NCBI RefSeq assembly: GCF_003853705.1
Contig: NZ_QTQI01000048.1
Span: 1-35,591 of the forward strand
Source of the DNA: Burkholderia sp. Bp8992
Lineage (GTDB): Bacteria > Pseudomonadota > Gammaproteobacteria > Burkholderiales > Burkholderiaceae
DNA length: 35,591 nucleotides
Direction of reading: 5' to 3'
Each line of letters begins with the position of its first letter. Position 1 is the first letter of the stretch. The notes under the pieces are model-generated. The model saw only the letters and a list, made by a program, of their open reading frames with translations, ran no database searches and was not told the origin of the DNA. The translations under genes were made by a program, and so were the position numbers. This document shows positions 1 to 8,083 of the stretch, one piece after another.

Positions 1-150
1 GTGCGGCTGGGGCTGAACCCGGAGATGAATGCGCTGGCGACGCTGTTCATCACGGCCGTGACGATCGGCGTGATCGTCGTGAACCGGATGATGATCGCTC
101 GCGAGCGGCGCCGGATGGCCGACCTGAAGGCGGCGTTCGCGATGGCGTGA
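1..150 (+). CDS. ABC transporter permease, C-terminal fragment (PotC-like)
   Basis: The window opens inside this gene; the last 49 residues and the stop are present. The fragment has the R-x-G-x-x-P-E-x-N-A-L-A-T-L pattern that precedes the last membrane helix of PotC/PotI-type polyamine permeases. One hydrophobic helix (about residues 13-27) and a basic cytoplasmic tail follow. The family imports putrescine or spermidine with PotA and a periplasmic binding protein. The rest of the operon must lie upstream, outside the window. An orphan PotF-like binding protein is encoded at 20980-22095 and could in principle feed such a permease, but that link is only a guess. Confidence 0.7.
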   Translation: MRLGLNPEMNALATLFITAVTIGVIVVNRMMIARERRRMADLKAAFAMA

Positions 151-278
151 GCGTGTGGCCGGGAGCGGTATCGCGCGGCAATGGCGCGGTCGCCACGCAG
201 CGGGCGACGCGCTATAGTCGTGCGATGCCCGCCGCGGTGCTGCATGCCCGGCGGCCCGTTCACGCACGCACTCGCCCG

Positions 279-713
279 ATGACCGCCCATCCCGACGTTA
301 CCCTTCGCCTGACCGACACCGAGCAGCCGGCCGCACGAGATTTCATCAGCCGCAAGCTCGGCGAATTCAACCACGCGATGACGGGGCGCTCGGATGCGGC
401 CGCGCTCGACGTGTACGTCACCGATCCCGCGACCGGCGAGATCATGGGCGGCCTCACCGGTCGCACGTCGCTCGGCCTCTTCTTCATCGATCTGTTCTAC
501 CTGCCCGAATCGCTGCGTGGAGGCGGCTTCGGCAGCCGGCTGCTGCGCGAGGCCGAAGCGGAGGCGAAACGACGCGGATGTGCGCGTGCGGTGCTCTACA
601 CGATCTCGTTCCAGGCGCCGGATTTCTACCGGAAGCAAGGCTACGAAGCATTCGGCGAAGTGCCGTGCGAGCCGGAAGGGACGTCACGCGTGTTCATGGT
701 GAAGGTGCTGTAA
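279..713 (+). CDS. GNAT family N-acetyltransferase
   Basis: A 144-residue protein with a single GNAT fold. The acetyl-CoA loop is seen as L-R-G-G-G-F-G-S-R-L-L after an F-x-x-D-L-F-Y-L-P strand, and the usual C-terminal F-Y-x-x-x-G-Y-E motif follows. The reading frame is open from 147, but the stretch before 279 is basic and low in complexity, and family homology begins about residue 8 after the ATG at 279, so I take that start. The substrate cannot be read from the sequence; relatives acetylate small molecules or protein amino groups in the cytoplasm. It lies 128 bp after the permease and converges on the LysR gene, so it is probably a single-gene unit. Confidence 0.85.
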   Translation: MTAHPDVTLRLTDTEQPAARDFISRKLGEFNHAMTGRSDAAALDVYVTDPATGEIMGGLTGRTSLGLFFIDLFYLPESLRGGGFGSRLLREAEAEAKRRGCARAVLYTISFQAPDFYRKQGYEAFGEVPCEPEGTSRVFMVKVL

Positions 714-800
714 ACGCCATTCGCCGGCAATGGCGCAGCTTCCTGACACCTGCCGACACGCGGCGATGTCTCGCGGCTACCCATACCGCACGCTCACGGA

Positions 801-1697
801 TTACCGCGTTGGCGTCGCCCGCGCGACGATCATGTCGTACAGCGCGCGGGCGGCCGGCGACAGCTGTGCGCTCTTGCGCGTGACGAGCACAAGCGTGCGC
901 GACACCGACGGCTCGACGAGCTCGATCGTGCGGATCATCGGATAGGCATTCCTCTGGATCGCGAGCTTCGGCACGACGGCCGCGCCGAGCCCTTCGGCGA
1001 CGAGCCCGAGCGCCGTCGAGCTGCGCTGCACTTCGTAGAACGAATGCAGCGACACGCCGCTCGTCTTCAATGCGCCTTCGAGCAGCCCGCGATTGCCGCT
1101 CACTTCGCCGGCGAAGATCAGCGGATGCGGCTGCAGCGCCGCCCAGCGTATGCGCCGCCGCTTCGCGAGCGGATGATCGTCGCGGCACACGAGCACGTAG
1201 GGATCGTGCGTGAGCGGCACGCTGACGAGTTCGGGATGCTGATCGCCGGCGATGCTGATGCCGAATTCGGCTTCGCGCCGCAGCACGGCCTGCAGCACGG
1301 ACGCCGACGCGTGATCGAGGATCTTCACGCGATCGTGCGGCCGGTGCCCGGAGAAGGCGCGCAGGATGCGCGGCAGGTACTGCACGCCGACCGTCGGCAC
1401 GCACGCGATCGTGACGTCGCCGCGCTGGCTCAGGCCCGTCTCGCGGATTTCGGTCAGCGCGTCGGACAATTCGTTCAGCAGCCGGCGCGCTTGCGGCAGG
1501 AAGCGCCGGCCGATCTCGGTCAGCGTGGTGCGACGCGTGGTGCGCTCGACCAGCGCGACGCCGAGATAGGATTCGAGCTTGCGCAGCCGCTGCGTGATCG
1601 CCGTTTGCGTGACGTGCAGCGTGTCGGCCGCTTGCCTGAAGTTGCCGCCGTCCGCGATCGCGACGAAAGCCTGGACACCGAGCGTATCGATCTTCAT
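801..1697 (-). CDS. LysR-type transcriptional regulator
   Basis: A 298-residue, full-length LTTR. The N-terminal winged helix-turn-helix (about residues 5-64) reads F-V-A-I-A-D-G-G-N-F-R-Q-A-A then T-Q-T-A-I-T-Q-R-L-R-K-L-E, the classic LTTR recognition helix. An effector-binding domain of the periplasmic-binding-protein type follows from about residue 90. It is transcribed away from tam with an AT-rich 133-bp gap, the usual geometry for an LTTR controlling its neighbour and itself. I infer, but cannot show, that tam is the target. Confidence 0.92.
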   Translation of the reverse strand: MKIDTLGVQAFVAIADGGNFRQAADTLHVTQTAITQRLRKLESYLGVALVERTTRRTTLTEIGRRFLPQARRLLNELSDALTEIRETGLSQRGDVTIACVPTVGVQYLPRILRAFSGHRPHDRVKILDHASASVLQAVLRREAEFGISIAGDQHPELVSVPLTHDPYVLVCRDDHPLAKRRRIRWAALQPHPLIFAGEVSGNRGLLEGALKTSGVSLHSFYEVQRSSTALGLVAEGLGAAVVPKLAIQRNAYPMIRTIELVEPSVSRTLVLVTRKSAQLSPAARALYDMIVARATPTR

Positions 1698-1830
1698 CAG
1701 AATTTTGAATCAATCACGATATTAAATTCATTTTACTGAAGGCCGAGCGCGGTCGCAGAATGCGCTGCATCGGCGGCTGCCTGCCTCCCTCGCGGCACGC
1801 TTGCCGCCGCTGCCGACAAGGAGAACCTTC
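1698..1830. promoter_or_regulatory. Divergent lysR/tam control region
   Basis: The first 40 bases upstream of the LysR gene are strikingly AT-rich against the surroundings. They contain an imperfect dyad with outer arms GAATTT (1700-1705) and AAATTC (1724-1729) flanking a TGATTGATTCA-like centre on the minus strand. This fits an LTTR operator (T-N11-A within a longer dyad), but it is a pattern match only. The tam ribosome-binding site AAGGAG lies at 1817-1822. Confidence 0.45.
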
Positions 1831-2616
1831 GTGACGACCCCACTTGATCAATACGCGAACCAGTACGTGCGGTTCGAGGACGAACGCACGCGGCCGGTGC
1901 GCGACCTGCTGGCCGCCGTGCCGAAGACGCCGATCCATACCGCGATCGACGTCGGCTGCGGGCCCGGCAATTCGACCGAGGCGCTGATTGCACGGGCGCC
2001 GGATGCGACGATCCACGGGATCGACGCATCGGCGGACATGATCGCGGCCGCGCGCAAGCGGCTGCCGGCGCTGCGTTTCGACATTGCCGATGTCACGACG
2101 TGGGACGATCCGGGCGGCTATGACCTGATCCTGTCGAACGCGGTGCTGCAATGGGTGCCCGCGCACGACACGCTGTTCCCGGCGCTCGTCGGCCGGCTCG
2201 CGCCGGGCGGCCATTTCGCGGTGCAGATGCCGGACAACCTAGACGAGCCCGCGCACCGCCTGATGCGCGAGGTCGCCGCTGCCGGGCCGTGGGCCGACAA
2301 GCTGAACGGGGCGGCGCGTACCGAGCGATTCGATGCGCGGTACTACTACGCGCTGCTGTCGCCGCTGTGTTCGCGCGTGGACGTGTGGCGCACGACCTAC
2401 TACCATCCGCTGCGCGGCGGTGCGGACGCGGTGGTCGAATGGTTCAAGGGCAGTGCGCTGCGGCCGTTCCTCGCCGCGCTCGACGACGCCGAACAGCGCG
2501 CGTTCCTCGTGCGCTATCGCGACGCGATCGCCGGGCCCGACGGTTATCCGGCACTCGACGACGGTACCGTGCTGTTGCCGTTCCCACGGCTGTTCATCGT
2601 CGCGACGCGGAAGTGA
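1831..2616 (+). CDS. tam: Trans-aconitate 2-methyltransferase
   Basis: A 261-residue SAM-dependent methyltransferase, the normal Tam length. Motif I reads A-I-D-V-G-C-G-P-G-N-S-T-E. It is followed by G-I-D-A-S at the end of strand 2 and by L-I-L-S-N-A-V-L-Q-W-V, the Tam/BioC-type motif with the W. Tam methylates trans-aconitate, a spontaneous isomer of cis-aconitate that inhibits aconitase, and so protects the citric acid cycle in the cytoplasm. The frame is open from 1801, but an AAGGAG Shine-Dalgarno at 1817-1822 sits 8 bases before a GTG at 1831, giving the N-terminus M-T-T-P-L-D-Q-Y, so GTG is the likely start. Confidence 0.9.
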   Translation: MTTPLDQYANQYVRFEDERTRPVRDLLAAVPKTPIHTAIDVGCGPGNSTEALIARAPDATIHGIDASADMIAAARKRLPALRFDIADVTTWDDPGGYDLILSNAVLQWVPAHDTLFPALVGRLAPGGHFAVQMPDNLDEPAHRLMREVAAAGPWADKLNGAARTERFDARYYYALLSPLCSRVDVWRTTYYHPLRGGADAVVEWFKGSALRPFLAALDDAEQRAFLVRYRDAIAGPDGYPALDDGTVLLPFPRLFIVATRK

Positions 2617-2646
2617 TGCGGCAATGACGCGCCGCGCGGCGATGCG

Positions 2647-3237
2647 TCAGCGCACCGGCCGTACCGATGCGGGGTCGACCGTGCGGCTCCGTGCGGTCTG
2701 GCCGTCGCGCAGGTCCTTGTACCAGAACAGCGCGACTTCCCCGGCATTTTCGCCGTCGGCGTACAGGAAGCGGTCGTGCCCGCCGAGGGCGAAGCCCGCA
2801 CGCGCATAGGTGGAGCAGGCCGCGACATTGTTTGCCTGCGTTTCCAGCCGCATGAAGCGGAATCCGTGGTTGCGCGCCCACGCTTCCGCTGCCGCCAGCA
2901 GGAATTGCCCGATACCGAGGCGCCGATGTTCCCGGTCGACGGCCAGCTCCGCGATTTCGGCCATGCCGTTCCAGCTCTCGGCGACCGCGACGAACCCGGC
3001 GAACTGCCCGCTGGCGGTCGCGCGAAAGAGCGCCGCCCTGCCGGCCGCTTCGTCTGCCCAGCCGTCCGGATCGAACCCGTAGTCCTTGCGGCGCGCGGGC
3101 AGTGCACGCAGGTCGAGCAAATCCTGATACGGCGCATTCAGCTCCCATGCGATGTCGAACGAGAAGTCGCAGCGGTCCAGTTCGTCGGCGGCAAGCGAGA
3201 GCGCCGGTTCGATGCTGATGTGCTCGGAACGGTCCAT
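2647..3237 (-). CDS. GNAT acetyltransferase, streptothricin-acetyltransferase-like
   Basis: A 196-residue GNAT protein. The CoA loop is R-R-L-G-I-G-Q-F-L-L. The C-terminal half carries L-E-T-Q-x-N-N-x-A-A-C-x-x-Y and G-F-x-L-G-G-H-D, then a late F-W-Y, which is the signature of the Sat4/SatA streptothricin acetyltransferases. Those enzymes acetylate the beta-lysine of streptothricin and give resistance. Many environmental homologues have this signature without proven resistance, so the substrate is open. I place the start at the ATG at 3237 because the upstream in-frame extension to 3369 is basic and unlike the family. It converges with tam, stop codons about 30 bp apart. Confidence 0.85.
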   Translation of the reverse strand: MDRSEHISIEPALSLAADELDRCDFSFDIAWELNAPYQDLLDLRALPARRKDYGFDPDGWADEAAGRAALFRATASGQFAGFVAVAESWNGMAEIAELAVDREHRRLGIGQFLLAAAEAWARNHGFRFMRLETQANNVAACSTYARAGFALGGHDRFLYADGENAGEVALFWYKDLRDGQTARSRTVDPASVRPVR

Positions 3238-3639
3238 ATGTCGGTGTCCTGTCTTCGGCGGAGGGTGTGGTCTCGTCAGCGACGCGATCGCCGGCGCACC
3301 GATGTGCGCCCGATCGCGTCCTCTTCTGTTCTTCGTTTTCTGCACCTGCGCAATTCGCCGTGCGGGCAACCGGCACAGGCCGGCTGCGGTGCGCGTACGA
3401 CCGCCCGATTATGCTGGATTTCGATGTCGCCACGGTGCGGGTACCGGTGCGATGACGGGCGCGATGACGGGCGCGATGCGTCGTGTCGCCGATCGGCTTC
3501 GGCCATCGATCGCCGGTGGATGAAGGGCGACAGGAGCCCGAGTCATTGTTTGTCGCTCGTTCGGGCGCGGCCCCCGGCGGCGCGCGTCATGCATGCGCGC
3601 CGGCCGGGACGTCGAAACGACGACGTAACCGCCGTGACC
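3238..3639. other. Intergenic region between the SatA-like gene and phospholipase C
   Basis: About 400 bp with no gene I can support; open frames here are shadows rich in arginine. It should hold the promoter of the SatA-like gene (immediately right of 3237) and the 3' end of the phospholipase transcript. The only structure I see is a short tandem repeat of GATGACGGGCGC at 3451-3474. No convincing T-tailed terminator was found for the phospholipase gene. Confidence 0.5.
3451..3480. repeat. Short tandem repeat, 12-bp unit
   Basis: Two exact copies of GATGACGGGCGC are followed by GATGCG, a truncated third unit. No coding role is apparent. Confidence 0.6.
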
Positions 3640-6087
3640 TCAGATGCTGATCGCGATGGGGCCGGCGAGCGGCGTGTAGCCGTCGTCGAACAGCAGCCAT
3701 GCATCGTACTGGCCCGACGCGAGCGTGCTGTTCGCGGTCGACGAGAACAGCAACGAGCCGGTGCTCTTGGGGAGGTACGCCCACGACTTGTAGCCGCCCT
3801 TGGTCGGCTGCGCGCCGCGCGGATAGATGCCGACCCAGTTCTTCGGGCTGTGGCGCCACGGCGGCACGACGTAGTCGAACCGCAGCGTGCCGTACGACGA
3901 CCCCTGCGACGCCAGCGCCGCGACGAATTTCCCGTTCGTATTGCCGATCGCCGAGTCCGTCAGCAACGTGCCCGATTGCGCCTGCACGCAGCCCGCGATA
4001 CGACGCAGGAAATTCGGATCATTCGCGTCGCGGATGCTCGCGTCGTACCAGCCGGCGTCGCCGTACCACGTGACGGCCCGCGTCGCACCGGCCGGCACGC
4101 TGACCGATTGCGCGCTGTTCATCCCGTACGCGTTGTCGACGAGCTGGAACGTCGTCGCGTTCGAGCCGGCCGAGTTGTCGAGCGTGATCTGCACGTTGCC
4201 GTTCTGCACGTCATAGCAGAGGCGCACTTCGCCGGTCGATCCCGTGTTGCCCGATGTGCCGATGGAACCGCGGAACGTTTGCAGGAATCCGTTCGGGCCG
4301 TAGATCGAGTAGTCGTAGCCGCCGCCCGAATTCAGTACGAGCGAATCCGTGAGGCACGCACCTGTGCCGGCGCCGATCGTGTACTGTCGCGGCGTCGTGC
4401 TCGTGCCGTCGACCCATGCCTGCAGGTGCACGCCGGCCGAACCTGTGTTGGTCATCGTCAGCGCGAGTGTCCTGCCGGCGCGGTTGACCTGGCCCTGGAC
4501 GAAGAACTCGTACGGCAGCCGGCACGCGGTGTTGCGGCCGGCCGTTTGCGCGGGGACTGCGGTGGTGGTGGCCGGGGGAATCAGCACCGTCGAGCCGTTC
4601 GGGTCCATGTGGCTGGCCGCGGCCGGGATCGCCGGAATCGTCTGGTCGGGATTCGCGAAATCGAACGCCGACGTGAGATCGCCGCACACCGTGCGACGCC
4701 ACGGCGTGATGTTGGTCTCCTGCAGCCCGAAGCGCGCTTCCAGGAAGCGGATCACCGACGTGTGATCGAAGACCTGCGAGTTGACCTTGCCGCCCTTCGA
4801 CCAGGGCGAGATCACGAACATCGGCACGCGCGGGCCGAGCCCGATCGGCACGTCGCCGCTTGCGGAGCCGTCCGATGCGGCGCCGCCGCTGGCGACGAAT
4901 TCCGCGGCGGTCGAAACCGTCGACCGGCCGGTGCCGGCGGCTGCGCTCGACGGGACGGCCGGCGGCACATGGTCGAACAGGCCGTCGTTCTCGTCGTACA
5001 TCACGAGCAGCACGGTGCTGGCCCATACCGCCGGATTCGACGTCAGTGCATTGAGCACGTTGCTCACATACCATTCGCCGCCGCTCGCGGCCCACGACGG
5101 GTGTTCGCAATACGCATACGGCGCGGCGATCCACGACACCTGCGGCAGCGTGCCGTTCGCGACGTCGGCGCGCAGCTGGCTGAACAGGTTCGTGTCGTAT
5201 TCCGTGCCGCCACCGGTCGGATCGATCTGCGTGCCGTCGAGCGCCGGTGCGAGCGGGTCATTTGCGCCGAGGTTCTGGTACTGCTTGAAGTTCAGGATGA
5301 CGTTGTCGCCGTAGTTGCCGTTCCACCAGAGATCCTTGCTCGAGCCGTTGTACTCGCCGTAGCCGTGGCCGGAATCCAGCCCGTTGCCCTTGTCCTGGTA
5401 GAACTTCCACGTGACGCCGGCCGTGTTCAGGCGTTCCGGCATCGTGGTCCAGCCGGTGCCGGTCATCGTGTTCGTCGTGTACGGCGAATAGCCGGCGACG
5501 TTGCCGCAGCAGCCGGTCCACAGATACAGGCGGTTCGGGTCCGTCGGGCCAAGCATCGAGCAGTGGTATGCATCGCATACGGTGAACGCGCCGGCCAGCG
5601 CGTAGTAGAACGGAATGTCGTTCTGCGTGAAGTAGTACATCGTGCCGCTCGTCTTCGCGGCGACCCAGTTGTCGTAGCGGCCGTTGTTCCATGCGCTGTG
5701 CGTGCCGTTCCAGCTGTGATCGAGGTCGCCGTAGTACGTATCGCCGTTCGCGACGCCGGAAACGGGCGGCGACGGGTTGAACGGAAACACGTACGACAGC
5801 AGCGACGGCTGGCGCCAGACCGGATAGCCGCTGGAAATCACGACCGGCCGTGGATCGCCGAAGCCGCGCGCGCCGCGCAGCGTGCCGAGATAATGGTCGA
5901 ACGACCGGTTTTCCTGCATCAGGATGACGACGTGCTGCACATCCTGAAGCGTACCGGTGACGGTTGCGGCCGGGATCGACTGCGCGCGCAGGATGCTTTC
6001 GGGCAGCATGCCCGTCACCGCGGTGGCGCCTGCGAGTTTCAGCGCATCGGCAAGGAATTGACGTCGTGTCGTGGGTTTGTTTTGCAT
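3640..6087 (-). CDS. Phosphocholine-specific phospholipase C, TAT-exported
   Basis: An 815-residue acid-phosphatase-superfamily phospholipase C. The N-terminus has a twin-arginine signal (T-T-R-R-Q-F-L at 6-12, hydrophobic stretch to about residue 35). The phosphoesterase domain opens with I-L-M-Q-E-N-R-S-F-D-H-Y-L-G-T-L-R-G (about 55-72), the hallmark of PlcH/PlcN enzymes, which cleave phosphatidylcholine or sphingomyelin to phosphocholine outside the cytoplasm. Two DUF756 beta domains follow (about 515-610 and 620-718). The last ~97 residues form an extra domain with D-Y-V-V-P-P then N-W-V-G-I-Y and G-Q-Y-D-A-W-L-L-F-D-D-G-Y. Pseudomonas PlcH and PlcN are about 690-730 residues, so this tail is additional. 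The ATG at 6087 is chosen because it starts the TAT signal. It is the last gene of a tight minus-strand run. Confidence 0.93.
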   Translation of the reverse strand: MQNKPTTRRQFLADALKLAGATAVTGMLPESILRAQSIPAATVTGTLQDVQHVVILMQENRSFDHYLGTLRGARGFGDPRPVVISSGYPVWRQPSLLSYVFPFNPSPPVSGVANGDTYYGDLDHSWNGTHSAWNNGRYDNWVAAKTSGTMYYFTQNDIPFYYALAGAFTVCDAYHCSMLGPTDPNRLYLWTGCCGNVAGYSPYTTNTMTGTGWTTMPERLNTAGVTWKFYQDKGNGLDSGHGYGEYNGSSKDLWWNGNYGDNVILNFKQYQNLGANDPLAPALDGTQIDPTGGGTEYDTNLFSQLRADVANGTLPQVSWIAAPYAYCEHPSWAASGGEWYVSNVLNALTSNPAVWASTVLLVMYDENDGLFDHVPPAVPSSAAAGTGRSTVSTAAEFVASGGAASDGSASGDVPIGLGPRVPMFVISPWSKGGKVNSQVFDHTSVIRFLEARFGLQETNITPWRRTVCGDLTSAFDFANPDQTIPAIPAAASHMDPNGSTVLIPPATTTAVPAQTAGRNTACRLPYEFFVQGQVNRAGRTLALTMTNTGSAGVHLQAWVDGTSTTPRQYTIGAGTGACLTDSLVLNSGGGYDYSIYGPNGFLQTFRGSIGTSGNTGSTGEVRLCYDVQNGNVQITLDNSAGSNATTFQLVDNAYGMNSAQSVSVPAGATRAVTWYGDAGWYDASIRDANDPNFLRRIAGCVQAQSGTLLTDSAIGNTNGKFVAALASQGSSYGTLRFDYVVPPWRHSPKNWVGIYPRGAQPTKGGYKSWAYLPKSTGSLLFSSTANSTLASGQYDAWLLFDDGYTPLAGPIAISI

Positions 6088-6128
6088 GATCGCTCTCAGT
6101 CCTGGATGACGAGTGGGGCCGGTGCCGG

Positions 6129-6266
6129 TCAGTGGCACGCGCTTGCGCAGTGCAGGACCGGCGCGGACGCCGACCCCGGTGCCGATGCGCGTGCGGCGGC
6201 GGCATTGCCGGCCGGGCCCGAGTCGCCGTCGCCGCAGGCGGCCAGCGTGCACAGGAGCGCGATCAT
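6129..6266 (-). CDS. Small putative lipoprotein upstream of phospholipase C
   Basis: A 45-residue product from the ATG at 6266. It is a hydrophobic segment ending in the lipobox L-A-A-C, then a Gly/Ala/Ser-rich linker and a C-terminal C-A-S-A-C-H. The signal lacks a positive n-region from this start. The frame stays open upstream to an ATG at 6389 with a strong GGAGG-type Shine-Dalgarno, which would give 86 residues and place basic residues before the hydrophobic core but make an unusually long signal. The start is therefore uncertain. It ends 41 bp before the phospholipase start, suggesting co-transcription. I do not recognise the family; a role as a secretion or maturation partner of the phospholipase is speculation. 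Confidence 0.55.
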   Translation of the reverse strand: MIALLCTLAACGDGDSGPAGNAAAARASAPGSASAPVLHCASACH

Positions 6267-6434
6267 GAAAACGCCGCGCCAGTGCGGAATGCGGCTTTCC
6301 GCATGACGAGGCGGTACGAAAGGCTTGCTATCCGATTCGAGTCGGATTCCTGATTGATCGGGATGATTGCTGCGTGCTCCGTATTTCATTTCCCCTCCAG
6401 ACATGAAAATGGACAGCAGAGAATATCGCCCGAA

Positions 6435-7115
6435 TCAGAACAACTTCATGACAGGCCAGCCGCGTTTGCCGGCAACCTGGGAAAGCTTCGAATCGGGATT
6501 GGTCGCGACCGGATGCGTGACGTAGTCGAGCAGCGGCACGTCGTTGATCGAATCGCTGTAGAAATAGGTCCGTTCGAAATCGGACGGCAGGTAGCCGAGC
6601 GATCTCAACCATGCCGCCGTGCGCACGATCTTGCCTTCACGGAAACTCGGCACGCCGATGCTGCGCCCGGTGAACCGCCCGGCCGGCGTGCCGTCGTCGG
6701 TATCGAGCTCGATGCCGAGCAGGTGCTCGATACCGAACTCGGCCGCGATCGGCCGCGTGACGAAGACGTTGGTCGCCGTCACGATGCAGCAGAGATCGCC
6801 GTTCTCGCGATGCCGGTCGACCAGCGCGCGTGCCTCCGGTGCAATCGCCGGGCGGATCACTTCGTCCATGAACTGCGCATGCCAGCGTTCGAGCTGCTCG
6901 CGTGGGTAGCGCGTGAGCGGTGCGAGCGTCACGGCGAGATACGCGTCCATGTCGAGCGTGCCGGCTGCATAGTGGCCGTAGTGCTCGTCGATCAGCGCCG
7001 CATGCGTGTCGTCCTCCTGCCAGCCGACCCGCGTGATGAAGCGGCTCCAGGCCTGGTCGCTGTCGAGCGGCAGCAGCGTGTGGTCGAGGTCGAACAGCGC
7101 GAGATTCTTGTGCAT
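6435..7115 (-). CDS. HAD superfamily (IB-type) phosphatase
   Basis: A 226-residue HAD hydrolase of the phosphoserine-phosphatase-like IB subfamily. Motif I is F-D-L-D-H-T-L-L, with the nucleophile Asp9 and acid Asp11. Motif II is I-V-T-A-T-N, and motif III/IV is Y-F-Y-S-D-S-I-N-D-V-P-L-L. There is no signal peptide, so it acts in the cytoplasm. It starts 23 bp after the choline/betaine binding protein gene and heads toward phospholipase C on the same strand. From this context I infer a phosphorylated amino alcohol such as phosphocholine as a possible substrate. Many IB-type relatives are annotated as phosphoserine or histidinol-phosphate phosphatases, and the sequence alone does not decide. 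Confidence 0.85.
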   Translation of the reverse strand: MHKNLALFDLDHTLLPLDSDQAWSRFITRVGWQEDDTHAALIDEHYGHYAAGTLDMDAYLAVTLAPLTRYPREQLERWHAQFMDEVIRPAIAPEARALVDRHRENGDLCCIVTATNVFVTRPIAAEFGIEHLLGIELDTDDGTPAGRFTGRSIGVPSFREGKIVRTAAWLRSLGYLPSDFERTYFYSDSINDVPLLDYVTHPVATNPDSKLSQVAGKRGWPVMKLF

Positions 7116-7138
7116 GGATGGTTCCCTGTATTGCGTGC

Positions 7139-8083
7139 TTACGCGCCGATGAGCTTCTCGATCGCGTCCTTCGCGTTCTTTCCGTCGATGGTCGTGACGC
7201 CGTCGAGCCACTTCGACAGCACGCCGGGGTTCTTCTTCGCCCATTCCTTCGCAACGGCGACCGGATCGGCGTGATTCATGATCGGCACCATCAGCTGGTT
7301 CTCTTCTTCCGTCGTGAACGTCAGGTTGGTCAGCAGCCTGCCGACGTTCGGGCAGCGTTCGAGATAGCCGGGCGTGACGAGCGTGTAGACCTTCGCCGAT
7401 CCGTAGTTCGGGCCGAACACGGTGTCGCCGCCGTCGAGATACGTGATCTTGTAGTTGATGTTCATCGGATGCGGCTCCCATGCAAGGAAGACGATCATCC
7501 GGTGCTCCTGCACGGCGCGCGTGACCTGGACGAGCATCCCGGCCTCGCTCGATTCCACCAGCTTGAAGCCGCCGAGCCCGAATTCGTTCTTGTCGATCAT
7601 CCGCTGGATCAGCGCGTTGCCGTTGTTGCCGGCGCCGATCCCGTAGATCTTGCCGTCGAGCTGGTCGCGGAACCTGGCGATGTCGGCAAAGCGCTTGAGG
7701 CCCTTGTCCGACGCGTACTGCGGCACGGCCAGCGTGTAGCGCGCGCCGATCAGGTTCGGTTGCGGCAGCAGGTGCACGGCGCCGGCATCGACGAACGGCT
7801 TCACGGTCGGCGTCATGCTCGGATCCCAGTAGCCGAGGAACGCGTCGATTTGCGCCTTCTTCACGCCGGCCAGCACGATCGGCGGCGACGCGATCGTCTT
7901 GGTCGCCTCGTAGCCGAGCCCGTCCAGCAGCATCATCGCGACGCCGGTGGTGGCCGCGATGTCGCTCCAGCCGACATCGCCGAGCGTCACCTTCTTGCAG
8001 ACGTCGCCTTCCGATGCGTGAACGGGGGGCGTAGCCAGTGCCGCAAGCAGCATGGTTGCCAGCATCCATACCTTCCTGATCAT
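7139..8083 (-). CDS. Choline/betaine/carnitine ABC transporter substrate-binding protein (ChoX/OpuAC type)
   Basis: A 314-residue periplasmic binding protein with a Sec signal (M-I-R-K-V-W then a hydrophobic core ending A-H-A-S). Family positions are visible: V-G-W-S-D-I-A near the N-terminus, L-G-Y-W-D-P-S-M, and Y-L-D-G-G-D followed by F-G-P-N-Y-G. They supply the aromatic cage residues that hold a quaternary ammonium group in ChoX and ProX. The AGGAG ribosome site just before the ATG is strong. No permease or ATPase gene is adjacent, so it is an orphan binding protein, a known arrangement in Pseudomonas, where several such proteins share one core transporter. It heads the minus-strand run that ends in phospholipase C. 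Confidence 0.9.
   Translation of the reverse strand: MIRKVWMLATMLLAALATPPVHASEGDVCKKVTLGDVGWSDIAATTGVAMMLLDGLGYEATKTIASPPIVLAGVKKAQIDAFLGYWDPSMTPTVKPFVDAGAVHLLPQPNLIGARYTLAVPQYASDKGLKRFADIARFRDQLDGKIYGIGAGNNGNALIQRMIDKNEFGLGGFKLVESSEAGMLVQVTRAVQEHRMIVFLAWEPHPMNINYKITYLDGGDTVFGPNYGSAKVYTLVTPGYLERCPNVGRLLTNLTFTTEEENQLMVPIMNHADPVAVAKEWAKKNPGVLSKWLDGVTTIDGKNAKDAIEKLIGA

Noticed and set aside
2776-6306. Very long open frame on the plus strand opposite phospholipase C (1176 codons)
   Set aside because: It is antisense to an unmistakable phospholipase; the translation is Arg/Ala/Val-rich with no domain, a usual shadow in high-GC DNA.
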